NCBI RefSeq assembly: GCF_009915765.1
Contig: NZ_JAABLQ010000001.1
Coordinates: forward strand, 372,001-436,000
Source: Pannonibacter sp. XCT-53
GTDB lineage: Bacteria; Pseudomonadota; Alphaproteobacteria; Rhizobiales; Stappiaceae
Length of the DNA: 64,000 bases
Direction of reading: 5' to 3'
The notes beneath the pieces were generated by a model. It made no database searches, was not told where the DNA came from, and worked only from the letters and a program-made list of their open reading frames with translations. A program made the translations under genes and the position numbers. Shown here piece after piece: positions 19,900 through 31,518 of the stretch; position 1 is the first letter of the stretch, and the number at the start of each line of letters is the position of its first letter.

Positions 19900-20801
19900 G
19901 GCGCAAGGCCAAGGAAGATACTGCTTTTCCGCTCGAGGCGGAGCTCGCACCGCGCGGGCGCGGTGTCGCGCGCCTGCATCAGCGGCCGCTGTGGCGTCAG
20001 GCCGGGCGGCTGGCGGAGCTGCCGCGCGGGACGGGATCCGTCGCCGCCGTTGCCTTCCTTGCCGCCACGATCACCTATGGCGTCATTCTCGGCGGCTATG
20101 GCCGCATGGTCTCCGAGGCGCTGATCAGCGCCGCCGGGTTCGGCATCGAGACCGTGAAGCTGTCGGGCCAGCGCGAGACCAGCGATTACCAGATCCTCTC
20201 GACCCTCGGCATCGAGGACGGGGCGTCGATGGTGATGTTCGATGTCGACGGGGCCCGCGAGCGCCTGACCCAGATCCCGTGGATCAAGTCCGCCTCGGTC
20301 ATGAAGCTCTATCCCAACACCCTCAAGGTGACGGTGGAGGAGCGCATCCCTTTTGCCTTGTGGCAGCGCGGGACGACGGTCTCGATCATCAACGAGCAGG
20401 GTGACGTCATCACCGATCAGGTCGACGGCCGCTACGCCAACCTGCTGCTGGTGGTGAACGAGGGGGCGCAGAAGCGCGCCGGCGAGATCATTGCCGCGCT
20501 GGACAAGGTGCCGGTGCTGCGCCCGCGCGTGCGCGCCGCCTTCCTGGTCAGCAACCGCCGCTGGGACCTGATGCTCGAGAACGGCATCACCGTGCGCCTG
20601 CCGGAGAACGGCATGGACGTGGCGCTGGCCGAGCTGGTTGAAATGGACGCCAGCACCGCGCTGCTGACGCGCGACATCGCCGCCGTCGACCTGCGTCTGG
20701 CGGACCGGGTGGTGGTCCGCCTCACCGACGAGGCGGCCGAGCGGCGCCGCGAAAGCCTCGAGGGCAAGGACCGCGTTGCCAAGCGGGGGGCGAACACATG
20801 A
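19887..20801 (+). CDS. ftsQ: Cell division protein FtsQ
   Basis: 304 aa bitopic protein. A basic cytoplasmic tail of about 45 residues is followed by one membrane segment ([21 protein letters not shown]). A POTRA domain follows ([20 protein letters not shown], then [23 protein letters not shown]), then an FtsQ beta domain. It bridges the cytoplasmic FtsA/FtsZ ring to FtsL/FtsB. A TTG at 19887, inside ddl, gives the full basic N-terminus and is used here. The stop overlaps ftsA (ATGA). Confidence 0.93.
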   Translation: MLSLRRKAKEDTAFPLEAELAPRGRGVARLHQRPLWRQAGRLAELPRGTGSVAAVAFLAATITYGVILGGYGRMVSEALISAAGFGIETVKLSGQRETSDYQILSTLGIEDGASMVMFDVDGARERLTQIPWIKSASVMKLYPNTLKVTVEERIPFALWQRGTTVSIINEQGDVITDQVDGRYANLLLVVNEGAQKRAGEIIAALDKVPVLRPRVRAAFLVSNRRWDLMLENGITVRLPENGMDVALAELVEMDASTALLTRDIAAVDLRLADRVVVRLTDEAAERRRESLEGKDRVAKRGANT

Positions 20802-22120
20802 GCCGTCATGGAACCGCCCTCTACCTGCCGCGCATGCGCCCCCTGCCGGGGCGTCGTGCCGTTGTCATGTCTGTCCTTGATGTCGGCTCGACCAAGATCT
20901 GCTGCCTGATTGCCAAGCTGACCCCGCGCGAGGGATCGGACGTGCTGGCCGGTCGCTCGCATGCGGTCGAGGTGCTGGGCTACGGCTACCAGCGCTCGCG
21001 CGGGATCAAGTCGGGCGTGGTCGTCGACATGGATGCGGCCGAGCAGGCGATCCGTCTTGCCGTGGATGCGGCCGAACGGATGGCCGGCGTCACGGTTGAA
21101 TCGGTCATTGCCAATGTGTCCTGCGGGCGACTGCAGAGCGAAATCTTCAGCGCCACCGTGCCATTAGCTGGCGAATCTGTCACAGAGGCAGACATCCAGC
21201 GGGTTCTGGTGGCCGGTTCGTCGCATTCCGCAACGGAAGGTCGTGCGGTGACGCATGCCCTGCCGATTTCCTATTCGCTGGACGGCAACCGCGGCATCCG
21301 CGACCCGCGCGGCATGATGGGCCTCAAGCTCGGGGTCGACATGCAGGTGGTGACGACGGAAGTGCCGCCGGTCCGCAATCTGGAGCTCTGCATCAACCGC
21401 GGGCATCTCCAGGTGGAAACGCTGGTGGCGACGCCCTTCGCCAGCGGCCTCTCGACCATCGTGGACGACGAGGCGGAACTGGGCGTGGCCTGCATCGACA
21501 TGGGCGGCGGCACAACCACGCTGTCCGTGTTCGTTGAAGGCCAGATGGTCCATCTGGATGCCATCGCCGTGGGCGGGCAGCATGTCACCACCGACATCGC
21601 GCGCGCCTTTGCCACCCGGCTCACCGATGCCGAGCGGCTGAAGACCCTCCACGGATCGGCGCTGTCCACCAGCGTCGACGACCGGGACATGCTGACCATT
21701 CCGCCCGTCGAGGGCGAGGGGGATCTGCCCAACCAGATCCCGCGGTCGGCGCTGACCCGGGTGATCCGTCCCCGCGTCGAGGAGATCCTCGAGCTGGTGC
21801 GGGACCGCCTGACGGCCTCCGGTTTCGCCGGGCGCGTGGGCAAGCAGATCGTGCTGACCGGTGGCGCAAGCCAGCTCACCGGCCTCAGCGACGTGGCGCG
21901 CCGGATTATTGGCCGGAACGTCCGTCTGGGCAGGCCGCTCGGCGTGGCGGGTCTGCCCGAGGCAGCCAAGGGTCCGGCCTTCGCCGCGTCCGTTGGCCTG
22001 CTCATCTATCCGCAGGTGTCCCAGATCGAGCAGTTCCAACCGAAGTACAAGCGGTCTGGGTGGGGCGGAAACCAGGGATACCTGGCCCGTGTGGGCCAGT
22101 GGATCAGGGAAAGCTTCTGA
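20798..22120 (+). CDS. ftsA: Cell division protein FtsA
   Basis: 440 aa actin-like ATPase that tethers FtsZ to the membrane. Phosphate loops: SVLDVGSTKICCLIAKL near residue 28 and GVACIDMGGGTTTLSVFVEG near residue 231. IVLTGGASQLTGL is the adenosine motif. The C-terminal amphipathic targeting helix is YLARVGQWIRESF. The family-specific 1C domain lies between the phosphate loops. A ~25-residue N-terminal extension precedes the actin fold. The start overlaps ftsQ; a 102 bp gap separates it from ftsZ. Confidence 0.96.
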   Translation: MSRHGTALYLPRMRPLPGRRAVVMSVLDVGSTKICCLIAKLTPREGSDVLAGRSHAVEVLGYGYQRSRGIKSGVVVDMDAAEQAIRLAVDAAERMAGVTVESVIANVSCGRLQSEIFSATVPLAGESVTEADIQRVLVAGSSHSATEGRAVTHALPISYSLDGNRGIRDPRGMMGLKLGVDMQVVTTEVPPVRNLELCINRGHLQVETLVATPFASGLSTIVDDEAELGVACIDMGGGTTTLSVFVEGQMVHLDAIAVGGQHVTTDIARAFATRLTDAERLKTLHGSALSTSVDDRDMLTIPPVEGEGDLPNQIPRSALTRVIRPRVEEILELVRDRLTASGFAGRVGKQIVLTGGASQLTGLSDVARRIIGRNVRLGRPLGVAGLPEAAKGPAFAASVGLLIYPQVSQIEQFQPKYKRSGWGGNQGYLARVGQWIRESF

Positions 22121-22178
22121 CGCGGGACGCCGCGTCGGGAACGGGGTAGCCGGAAACGGCGCACACAAGGGAAGAACT

Positions 22179-22201
22179 GGGCCCCCGAGAATCGGGTGCC
22201 C
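22179..22201 (+). promoter_or_regulatory. Strong hairpin between ftsA and ftsZ
   Basis: GGGCCCCCGA-GAA-TCGGGTGCCC can form 9 of 10 base pairs with a three-base loop. It ends 21 bp before the ftsZ ATG and about 10 bp before its GAGGAA ribosome-binding site. There is no U-tract, so it is not a standard terminator. It may mark an mRNA processing or stability site that separates ftsA and ftsZ expression. Confidence 0.4.
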
Positions 22202-22222
22202 TTAGAGGGTCGCGAGGAACTA

Positions 22223-24004
22223 ATGACCATCAACCTGAAGATGCCTGACATTCAGGAGCTGAAGCCGAGGATCACGGTTTTCGGCGTCGGCGGGGCTGGC
22301 GGCAATGCCGTCAACAACATGATTTCGGCCGGCCTGCAGGGCTGTGACTTCGTCGTCGCCAACACCGACGCGCAGGCTCTGGCCATGAACCATGCCGAAC
22401 GCCTGATCCAGATGGGCGTGGCGGTGACCGAAGGCCTCGGCGCCGGGTCGCAGCCGGAAGTCGGCTGCGCGGCCGCAGAGGAGGTGATCGACGAGATCAA
22501 CGATCACCTGTCCGGCTCGCACATGGTGTTCATCACCGCCGGCATGGGCGGTGGCACCGGCACGGGTGCAGCTCCCGTCATCGCACGGGCGGCCCGCCAG
22601 CAGGGTATACTGACGGTAGGTGTGGTCACCAAGCCGTTCCAGTTCGAGGGCGCGCGCCGCATGCGCATCGCCGAAGCCGGTATCCAGGAACTGCAGCGGA
22701 ACGTCGACACGCTGATCGTCATTCCGAACCAGAACCTGTTCCGCATCGCCAACGCCCAGACGACCTTCGCCGACGCCTTCGCGATGGCTGACCAGGTGCT
22801 CTACTCGGGTGTGGCCTGCATCACCGACCTGATGGTCAAGGAAGGCCTCATCAACCTCGACTTTGCCGACGTGCGCTCGATCATGCGCGGCATGGGCAAG
22901 GCGATGATGGGCACCGGCGAGGCCTCCGGCGACAAGCGCGCCCAGCAGGCGGCCGAGGCTGCGATCGCCAATCCGCTGCTCGACGAAACCTCGATGAAGG
23001 GCGCCAAGGGCCTGCTCATCTCGATCACGGGCGGCAATGACCTGACCCTGTTCGAGGTTGACGAAGCCGCGACCCGCATCCGCGAGGAAGTCGATTCCGA
23101 CGCCAACATCATCCTGGGTGCCACCTTCGACGAGAGCCTGAACGGCATCATCCGCGTGTCGGTCGTCGCCACCGGCATCGACAAGGAGCAGACCCTGGGA
23201 AACGCTGACATGAACGTCATGACGGCTCCGCGCGTGGACAGCGTGCAGAAGCCGATCGTGACGTCCGCGGCCCGTCCCGTGGAGGCGCGTCCTGCCGCGC
23301 CGGTGAGCTCCTTCCAGCAGGATGCAGCCTCGCGCGCGCTGGCCAGCCTCGAGCGTGAACTCTCCCTGCCGGAGCCGACCGCCGTTGCTGCCGCCTCCGA
23401 CCCGGAAGTCGAGATCAAGGCCTTTCGCCCGGCTCCCGACATGATGACGTCGAAGATCCCGGCCACCGACCTCGGCGAGCCCGTCCAGGTGCCGCTGCCG
23501 GCCGAAGCGCCGATCAGCCGCCCGTACATCCCGCCAGTCGCCGAGCAGCCGGTCGCCAACCCGCGCATGCCGCGCGTGGAAGACTTCCCGCCGATCGCCC
23601 AGCGTGAGCTGCGCGCCCAGGCCGCCCGCGTGCAGGAACCGGCTCCCCAGCCGCAGATGCAGCCGGAGCCGGTCCAGCCGCACCTCGAGGACGATCACGC
23701 CGACGAACGCCGCCCGATGGGGCTGCTGCGCCGGCTGGCCTCGGGCCTGTCGCGCCACGTCGAGCCTGAGGATGTCGCCCCGGAAGCGCCGGTCCAGCCG
23801 CGCGTTGCCGCACCGGCGGCCGCTGCCCCGCAGCCGCAGATGCGTCCGGCTCCGCGCATGCCCCAGATGGCTCCGGCCCCGCGTCCCCAGATGGGCGCCG
23901 CCGGCCAGCTGGACGCGACCGGTCGTGCGCCGGCCCGCCCGCATGCGCACAGCGACGAAGACCAGCTCGAGATCCCGGCGTTCCTGCGTCGCCAGTCGAA
24001 CTGA
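22223..24004 (+). CDS. ftsZ: Cell division GTPase FtsZ
   Basis: 593 aa tubulin-like GTPase forming the Z ring. The globular domain is intact: [15 protein letters not shown], the tubulin signature [15 protein letters not shown] (about residue 105), and NLDFADV in the T7 region. From about residue 330 a long linker rich in Pro, Gln, Ala and Glu runs to about residue 575, then the conserved C-terminal peptide EIPAFLRRQ that binds FtsA and other partners. Overall length exceeds the ~380 aa gammaproteobacterial type but is usual for alphaproteobacteria with long linkers. ATG 22223 follows GAGGAA. A terminator hairpin lies downstream at 24044-24061. Confidence 0.97.
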   Translation: MTINLKMPDIQELKPRITVFGVGGAGGNAVNNMISAGLQGCDFVVANTDAQALAMNHAERLIQMGVAVTEGLGAGSQPEVGCAAAEEVIDEINDHLSGSHMVFITAGMGGGTGTGAAPVIARAARQQGILTVGVVTKPFQFEGARRMRIAEAGIQELQRNVDTLIVIPNQNLFRIANAQTTFADAFAMADQVLYSGVACITDLMVKEGLINLDFADVRSIMRGMGKAMMGTGEASGDKRAQQAAEAAIANPLLDETSMKGAKGLLISITGGNDLTLFEVDEAATRIREEVDSDANIILGATFDESLNGIIRVSVVATGIDKEQTLGNADMNVMTAPRVDSVQKPIVTSAARPVEARPAAPVSSFQQDAASRALASLERELSLPEPTAVAAASDPEVEIKAFRPAPDMMTSKIPATDLGEPVQVPLPAEAPISRPYIPPVAEQPVANPRMPRVEDFPPIAQRELRAQAARVQEPAPQPQMQPEPVQPHLEDDHADERRPMGLLRRLASGLSRHVEPEDVAPEAPVQPRVAAPAAAAPQPQMRPAPRMPQMAPAPRPQMGAAGQLDATGRAPARPHAHSDEDQLEIPAFLRRQSN

Positions 24005-24043
24005 GTCGGTCCGATACGGCGTACCCCCTTCCCTGCGGAGCGG

Positions 24044-24076
24044 CCCGGTGGTTTCACCGGGTCGTTTCCGTTTGTT
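24044..24076 (+). terminator. Rho-independent terminator after ftsZ
   Basis: CCCGGTG-GTTT-CACCGGG (24044-24061) forms a perfect 7-bp stem with a 4-nt loop, followed by the T-rich TCGTTTCCGTTTGTTG. It lies 40 bp beyond the ftsZ stop and closes the division cluster. Confidence 0.8.
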
Positions 24077-24150
24077 GCAAAGGGTCGGGCTTGCGCCATA
24101 TGACCAAGCGAAATCAATGGCTTGTGACAGGCGTCGTCGTTACAAAGCGT

Positions 24151-24234
24151 AATAAAGCTTTATTTCGGGGATGCCGGGGCCGGGTCTATTGTTCGGCCAG
24201 ATCGCAGAGCGTTAACAGAGCGTAGCAAGCTTGC
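24151..24234. promoter_or_regulatory. lpxC leader region with two palindromes
   Basis: The ftsZ-lpxC gap carries a perfect 14-bp AT-rich palindrome, AATAAAGCTTTATT (24151-24164), and a second one, GCAAGCTTGC (24225-24234), followed at 24237 by another AAGCTTG. Composition is clearly more AT-rich than the genes around it. It probably contains the lpxC promoter. I could not pick a convincing -35/-10 pair, and binding by a specific regulator is unproven. Confidence 0.35.
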
Positions 24235-24282
24235 GTAAAGCTTGAGCCGCCTCAGACGCCGGACCGAAGCAAGGCATCGTTC

Positions 24283-25236
24283 ATGACCCACCGCACCGAC
24301 TTCCAGACGACCCTGGCCGATCAGGTCACCCTCACCGGGATTGGCGTCCACTCTGGCAAGCCGGCAAGCGTCACCCTTCTCCCGGCCGATGCCGGGACCG
24401 GGATCGTGTTCACCCGCTGCGATGCCCGCGAGGATGCCCGCCTGGTGCCTGCCCGGTGGGACCAGGTGACGGCCACCGCGCTCTGCACGGTTCTGGCCGA
24501 TCCCGCCCGCAACGGCGTCTCCACCGTCGAACACCTGATGGCCGCGCTGGTCGCGCTTGGCGTCGACAATGCGATCGTCGAGATGGACGGCCCGGAAATG
24601 CCGATCATGGACGGCAGCAGCGCCCCCTTCGTCGCCGCGATCGATCAGGTCGGCCTCAAGCGCCTCGACCGTGGCCGCCGCTATCTGCGCATCAAGAAGC
24701 CGGTCCGAATCGATGTCGGCTCGGCCTGGTGCGAGCTGCTGCCCTATGACGGCACCCGGTTCGAGGTGACGATCGAGTTCGAGAGCGCCCTGATCGGCCG
24801 CCAGACCTTTGCCCGCGACCTGACGCCGGACGTGTTCCGCAAGGAGCTGGCCCGCGCCCGCACCTTCGGTCAGGTGAAGGACGTCGAGAAACTCTGGGCC
24901 ATGGGCTTTGCCCTCGGCTCCTCGCTGGAAAACTCCGTGGCCCTTGCCGAAGACCGGGTGCTGAACCCGGAAGGCACGCGCTGGCCGGACGAGTTCGTCC
25001 GCCACAAGGCGCTGGATGCCGTGGGGGATCTGGCGCTTGCCGGTCTGCCGATCCTCGGCCTCTACCGCTCCTTCAAGGGTGGCCACAAGATGAACCATGC
25101 CATCCTGGAAGAGCTGTTCATGCGCTCCGGCAAGGATGCCTATGACATTGTCGAGGCGCCGGTCTGGCGCGACACGACGCAGTCGGCCGGTCGTCCGGCG
25201 CTGGCTGCCGCCGCCTTCGGTCCCGACGTTTCCTGA
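24283..25236 (+). CDS. lpxC: UDP-3-O-acyl-N-acetylglucosamine deacetylase
   Basis: 317 aa zinc deacetylase catalysing the committed step of lipid A synthesis in the cytoplasm. Motifs: QTTLADQVTLTGIGVHSGKP, STVEHLMAAL (zinc His), EMPIMDGSSAPFV (the characteristic MDGSS), FRHKALDAVGDLALAG with the zinc His and Asp (FVRHKALDAVGD), and C-terminal GHKMNHAIL. Length is close to the family norm of about 305 aa. Position after ftsZ is conserved across proteobacteria. Confidence 0.97.
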   Translation: MTHRTDFQTTLADQVTLTGIGVHSGKPASVTLLPADAGTGIVFTRCDAREDARLVPARWDQVTATALCTVLADPARNGVSTVEHLMAALVALGVDNAIVEMDGPEMPIMDGSSAPFVAAIDQVGLKRLDRGRRYLRIKKPVRIDVGSAWCELLPYDGTRFEVTIEFESALIGRQTFARDLTPDVFRKELARARTFGQVKDVEKLWAMGFALGSSLENSVALAEDRVLNPEGTRWPDEFVRHKALDAVGDLALAGLPILGLYRSFKGGHKMNHAILEELFMRSGKDAYDIVEAPVWRDTTQSAGRPALAAAAFGPDVS

Positions 25237-25263
25237 TACCCCAGCCACACTCCGGCCGCCGTC

Positions 25264-25286
25264 ATGCCATGGCTCGACCATGGCAT
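25264..25286. terminator. Perfect hairpin downstream of lpxC
   Basis: ATGCCATGG-CTCGA-CCATGGCAT is a 9-bp perfect stem beginning 28 bp after the lpxC stop. No T-run follows, so it may act as a transcript end or stability hairpin rather than a classical intrinsic terminator. Confidence 0.35.
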
Positions 25287-25331
25287 CCACGCCGTGCGCT
25301 CTCCGCGCGATCAGCCTGGAATATGTCCGGA

Positions 25332-25460
25332 GTCATCCCGGCCGAGCCGCGCGAGAGCCGGGACCGGAGCGCCGAGGCATTAATGGTGCGCAAGGCTGTA
25401 TCAGACAGGGCCCCGGCCTCTCCGGTCCCGGGTCTCCGCCTCGCTGCGCCCCGGGTTGGC
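25332..25460. repeat. REP-like nested inverted-repeat element, degenerate copy
   Basis: GTCATCCCGGCCGAGC...GCGAGAGCCGGGACC at the left can fold as one hairpin. GGTCCCGGGTCTCC...GCGCCCCGGG at the right can fold as another. GCCGGGACC on the left is complementary to GGTCCCGG on the right. The layout and several words match the elements at 30621-31052 and 61434-61623. The remainder of the 25237-25807 gap holds no gene. It contains a perfect stem GGAAAATG-GTTGG-CATTTTCC at 25616-25636 in the bamD leader. Confidence 0.6.
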
Positions 25461-25807
25461 GCCAGACAGGTGCCATTAGCCTGTCTTGTCCCCACCCGGC
25501 CGCGCAGTCGAATCTTGCCAAAAAGGTCCCAGCTGTCCCTCCGCCACAAAAAAGCTTAAAAAACTCGACACATGCCGTGGAAGGGCCTGCCATCATCCGG
25601 TAAAAGCCATGCCTTGGAAAATGGTTGGCATTTTCCACGCGGCAGCTTAAGCCTTGGCCGAGGTCTGGGTTTGACCTGCCTGATCGATTTCCGCTCCGGT
25701 GCAGACACCGGATCGGCAATCGATCACGCATCAATACGATGGAGCCGTTCCAGTCCGGTCGATGTGGCCGGTTCGCGGGCGGTGTCCTGGGCAAGGAGTT
25801 GGTAGGC

Positions 25808-26671
25808 GTGCTGGACAACATCGCGACCGGGACAGTCAAGCGTCCGCGCAGGAAGACGACACTCATCCACTCCCTGCTGATTGCGACGGCTCTCGCGCTG
25901 ACGGCCTGTTCCTCGAATGACGAGGATGACCTGGCGCTCGACGACACGCCGGCCGAGGTGCTGTTCAACGAGGGTCTGGCGCTGCGCAACGCGGGCCGCC
26001 TGTCCGATGCCGGCAAGAAGTTCACCGAACTCGACAAGCTGTATCCCTATTCGGAATACGCCAAGAAGTCGCTGATCAACCTCGCCTTCATCAACTTCTC
26101 CCTGGGCCGTTACCCGGAGACCGTGACCGCAGCCGAGCGCTTCACCACGCTCTACCCGGGCAGCGAGGACATGCCCTATGCCCTCTACCTGATCGGTCAG
26201 GCCTATTTCCGCCAGATCCCGGACATCACGCGCGACCAGAAGATCACCGAGCAGGCGGCGGCGGCGCTGAACGATCTCGTCACCCGCTATCCGGACAGCG
26301 AGTACACGGCCGATGCCAAGTCGAAGCTTCTGGTCGCCTATGACCAGCTCGCCGGCAAGGAGATGATGGTCGGTCGCTACTACCTGGAGCGGCGCAACTA
26401 CATCGCCGCGATCAACCGCTTCAAGACGGTGGTGATCAACTACCAGACCACGCGCCACGTCGAGGAGGCGCTGGCTCGCCTGACCGAATCCTATTATGCG
26501 CTCGGCGTCGTGAACGAGGCGCAGACCGCTGCGGCGATCCTGGGCCACAACTACCCGGACAGCCAGTGGTACAAGGACTCGTTCTCGCTGCTGCAGAAGG
26601 GCGGATACGAGCCCTCCGAGGATCGCGGCAGCTGGATCAGCAAGGCCTTCCAGAACGTCCGTCTGTTCTGA
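25808..26671 (+). CDS. bamD: Outer-membrane assembly lipoprotein BamD (ComL)
   Basis: 287 aa. The GTG start at 25808 has AAGGAG at 25794-25799. A basic stretch (KRPRRKTTLIHS) and hydrophobic core lead to the lipobox LTAC, so the Cys is lipidated and the protein anchored to the inner leaflet of the outer membrane. The rest is TPR repeats: LFNEGLALRNAGRLSDAGKKFTEL, YALYLIGQAYF, DLVTRYPDSEYTADAKSKL, and NYIAAINRFKTVVINYQTT. BamD works with BamA in inserting beta-barrel proteins. An upstream in-frame ATG (25739) would bury the signal peptide 60 residues in, so it was rejected. recN follows 37 bp later. Confidence 0.94.
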   Translation: MLDNIATGTVKRPRRKTTLIHSLLIATALALTACSSNDEDDLALDDTPAEVLFNEGLALRNAGRLSDAGKKFTELDKLYPYSEYAKKSLINLAFINFSLGRYPETVTAAERFTTLYPGSEDMPYALYLIGQAYFRQIPDITRDQKITEQAAAALNDLVTRYPDSEYTADAKSKLLVAYDQLAGKEMMVGRYYLERRNYIAAINRFKTVVINYQTTRHVEEALARLTESYYALGVVNEAQTAAAILGHNYPDSQWYKDSFSLLQKGGYEPSEDRGSWISKAFQNVRLF

Positions 26672-26708
26672 GGCGGACGTCCGACACCCAGGGGGCAGGG
26701 TACCTTCG

Positions 26709-30570
<3,862 letters not shown>

Positions 30571-30620
30571 GGGACTGGATCGTCGTCTCCGTTCAAGCCT
30601 CTCCGGCCATCCCGCTCTCC

Positions 30621-30806
30621 GTGTCACCCCGGCCGAGCACCGCGAGAGCCGGGGCCCACTCGCTTCCAGAGCGGTGCTGCGTGTACTTCAGCGCTGCCAC
30701 GGGCGTCGCACATCCTCTCGGCAGCTTGTGGCGCGACTGTGCCCGTCTCCTTTGCTCTGCAAACGAGTAGGCCCCGGATCTCCGCTTCGCTCCGTCCGGG
30801 GTGACA
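30621..30806. repeat. Nested inverted-repeat element, copy 1 (~185 bp)
   Basis: The ends are complementary: TGTCACCCCGG at 30622-30632 and CCGGGGTGACA at 30796-30806. Inside, GCCGGGGCCCACTCG near the left pairs with CGAGTAGGCCCCGG near the right. The two arms can therefore fold separately as hairpins or together as a long cruciform. The central part (GTGTACTTCAGCGCTGCCACG and following) is unique to this element and its neighbour. It is almost identical to copy 2, 55 bp away. No transposase is present. Open frames across it follow the repeat and are not credible genes. Confidence 0.8.
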
Positions 30807-30860
30807 CCTCGGTCTGGGGCATTCTCCGCGCGAAGGCACATGCCGCATGGGAGCGACACC

Positions 30861-31052
30861 CTCTCCGTGTCACCCCGGCCGAGCAACGCGAGAGCCGGGG
30901 CCTACTCGCTTCCAGAGCGGTGCTGCGTGTACTTCAGCGCTGCCACGGGCGTCGCACATCCTCACGGCAGCTTGTGGCGCGACCGTGCCCGTCTCCTTTG
31001 CTCTGCAAACGAGTAGGCCCCGGATCTCCGCTTCGCTCTCGTCCGAGGTGAC
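30861..31052. repeat. Nested inverted-repeat element, copy 2 (~190 bp)
   Basis: Direct repeat of 30621-30805, beginning CTCTCCGTGTCACCCCGG and ending GTCCGAGGTGAC, with only a handful of differences over ~185 bp. The 55-bp spacer between copies is unrelated. It ends 13 bp from the stop codon of the minus-strand GIY-YIG gene. Confidence 0.8.
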
Positions 31053-31065
31053 AGCGGAAGGCGGG

Positions 31066-31353
31066 TCACATGTTCAGCTCAAGATAAAGGTCCTTCCAGA
31101 GGGGATTGTTCCGCTCGACCAGCTGAACCTTCCAGGCCCGATGCCATCGCTTCAACCGCTTTTCCGCAGCGATCGCGGCCTCCACATCCTCGAAACCTTC
31201 GTAGAAGACGAGGCGCGTAACGCCATGCTCCCGTGTGAAGCGTGAGCCCAAGCCTCGCCTGTGCTCGTCCACGCGGCGTGCAAGATCATTCGTCACGCCG
31301 ACGTAGAGCGTTCCGTGCATGCGACTGGCCAGAATGTAGACGTGATACGTCAT
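31066..31353 (-). CDS. Single-domain GIY-YIG nuclease-family protein
   Basis: 95 aa from ATG 31353. The whole protein is one GIY-YIG domain: YHVYILASRMHGTLYVGVTNDLARRVDEHR, then the conserved Arg region and FTREHGVTRLVFYEGFEDVEAAIAAEKRLKRWHRAWKVQLVERNNPLWKDL. This is the stand-alone type often called YhbQ-like or UPF0213-like, whose cellular role is largely unknown. Family relatives bear the domain in UvrC and homing endonucleases. An ATG 9 codons upstream (31380) is possible. The 138 bp region separating it from the divergent helicase gene holds both promoters. Its 3' end abuts the repeat elements. Confidence 0.85.
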   Translation of the reverse strand: MTYHVYILASRMHGTLYVGVTNDLARRVDEHRRGLGSRFTREHGVTRLVFYEGFEDVEAAIAAEKRLKRWHRAWKVQLVERNNPLWKDLYLELNM

Positions 31354-31518
31354 GGATCCCTGCCGATAGCCTCTTTGCAATCTTGTCGTGCTTTTCGTGT
31401 TTGTGCACGTTTTATGCAGTCCGCCACCCCCTCACACCACGGGAAAACGCAGCCATCCGCCTCGCTCTCGCCGCCATTGTTGCTATATTGTTCTCAGCCA
31501 GAAACGAGATGCGGCAGG

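Noticed and set aside
30621..31052. Insertion sequence or transposon
   Set aside because: Each copy is under 200 bp, has no transposase and no clear target-site duplication, so it fits a REP/MITE-like repeat better.
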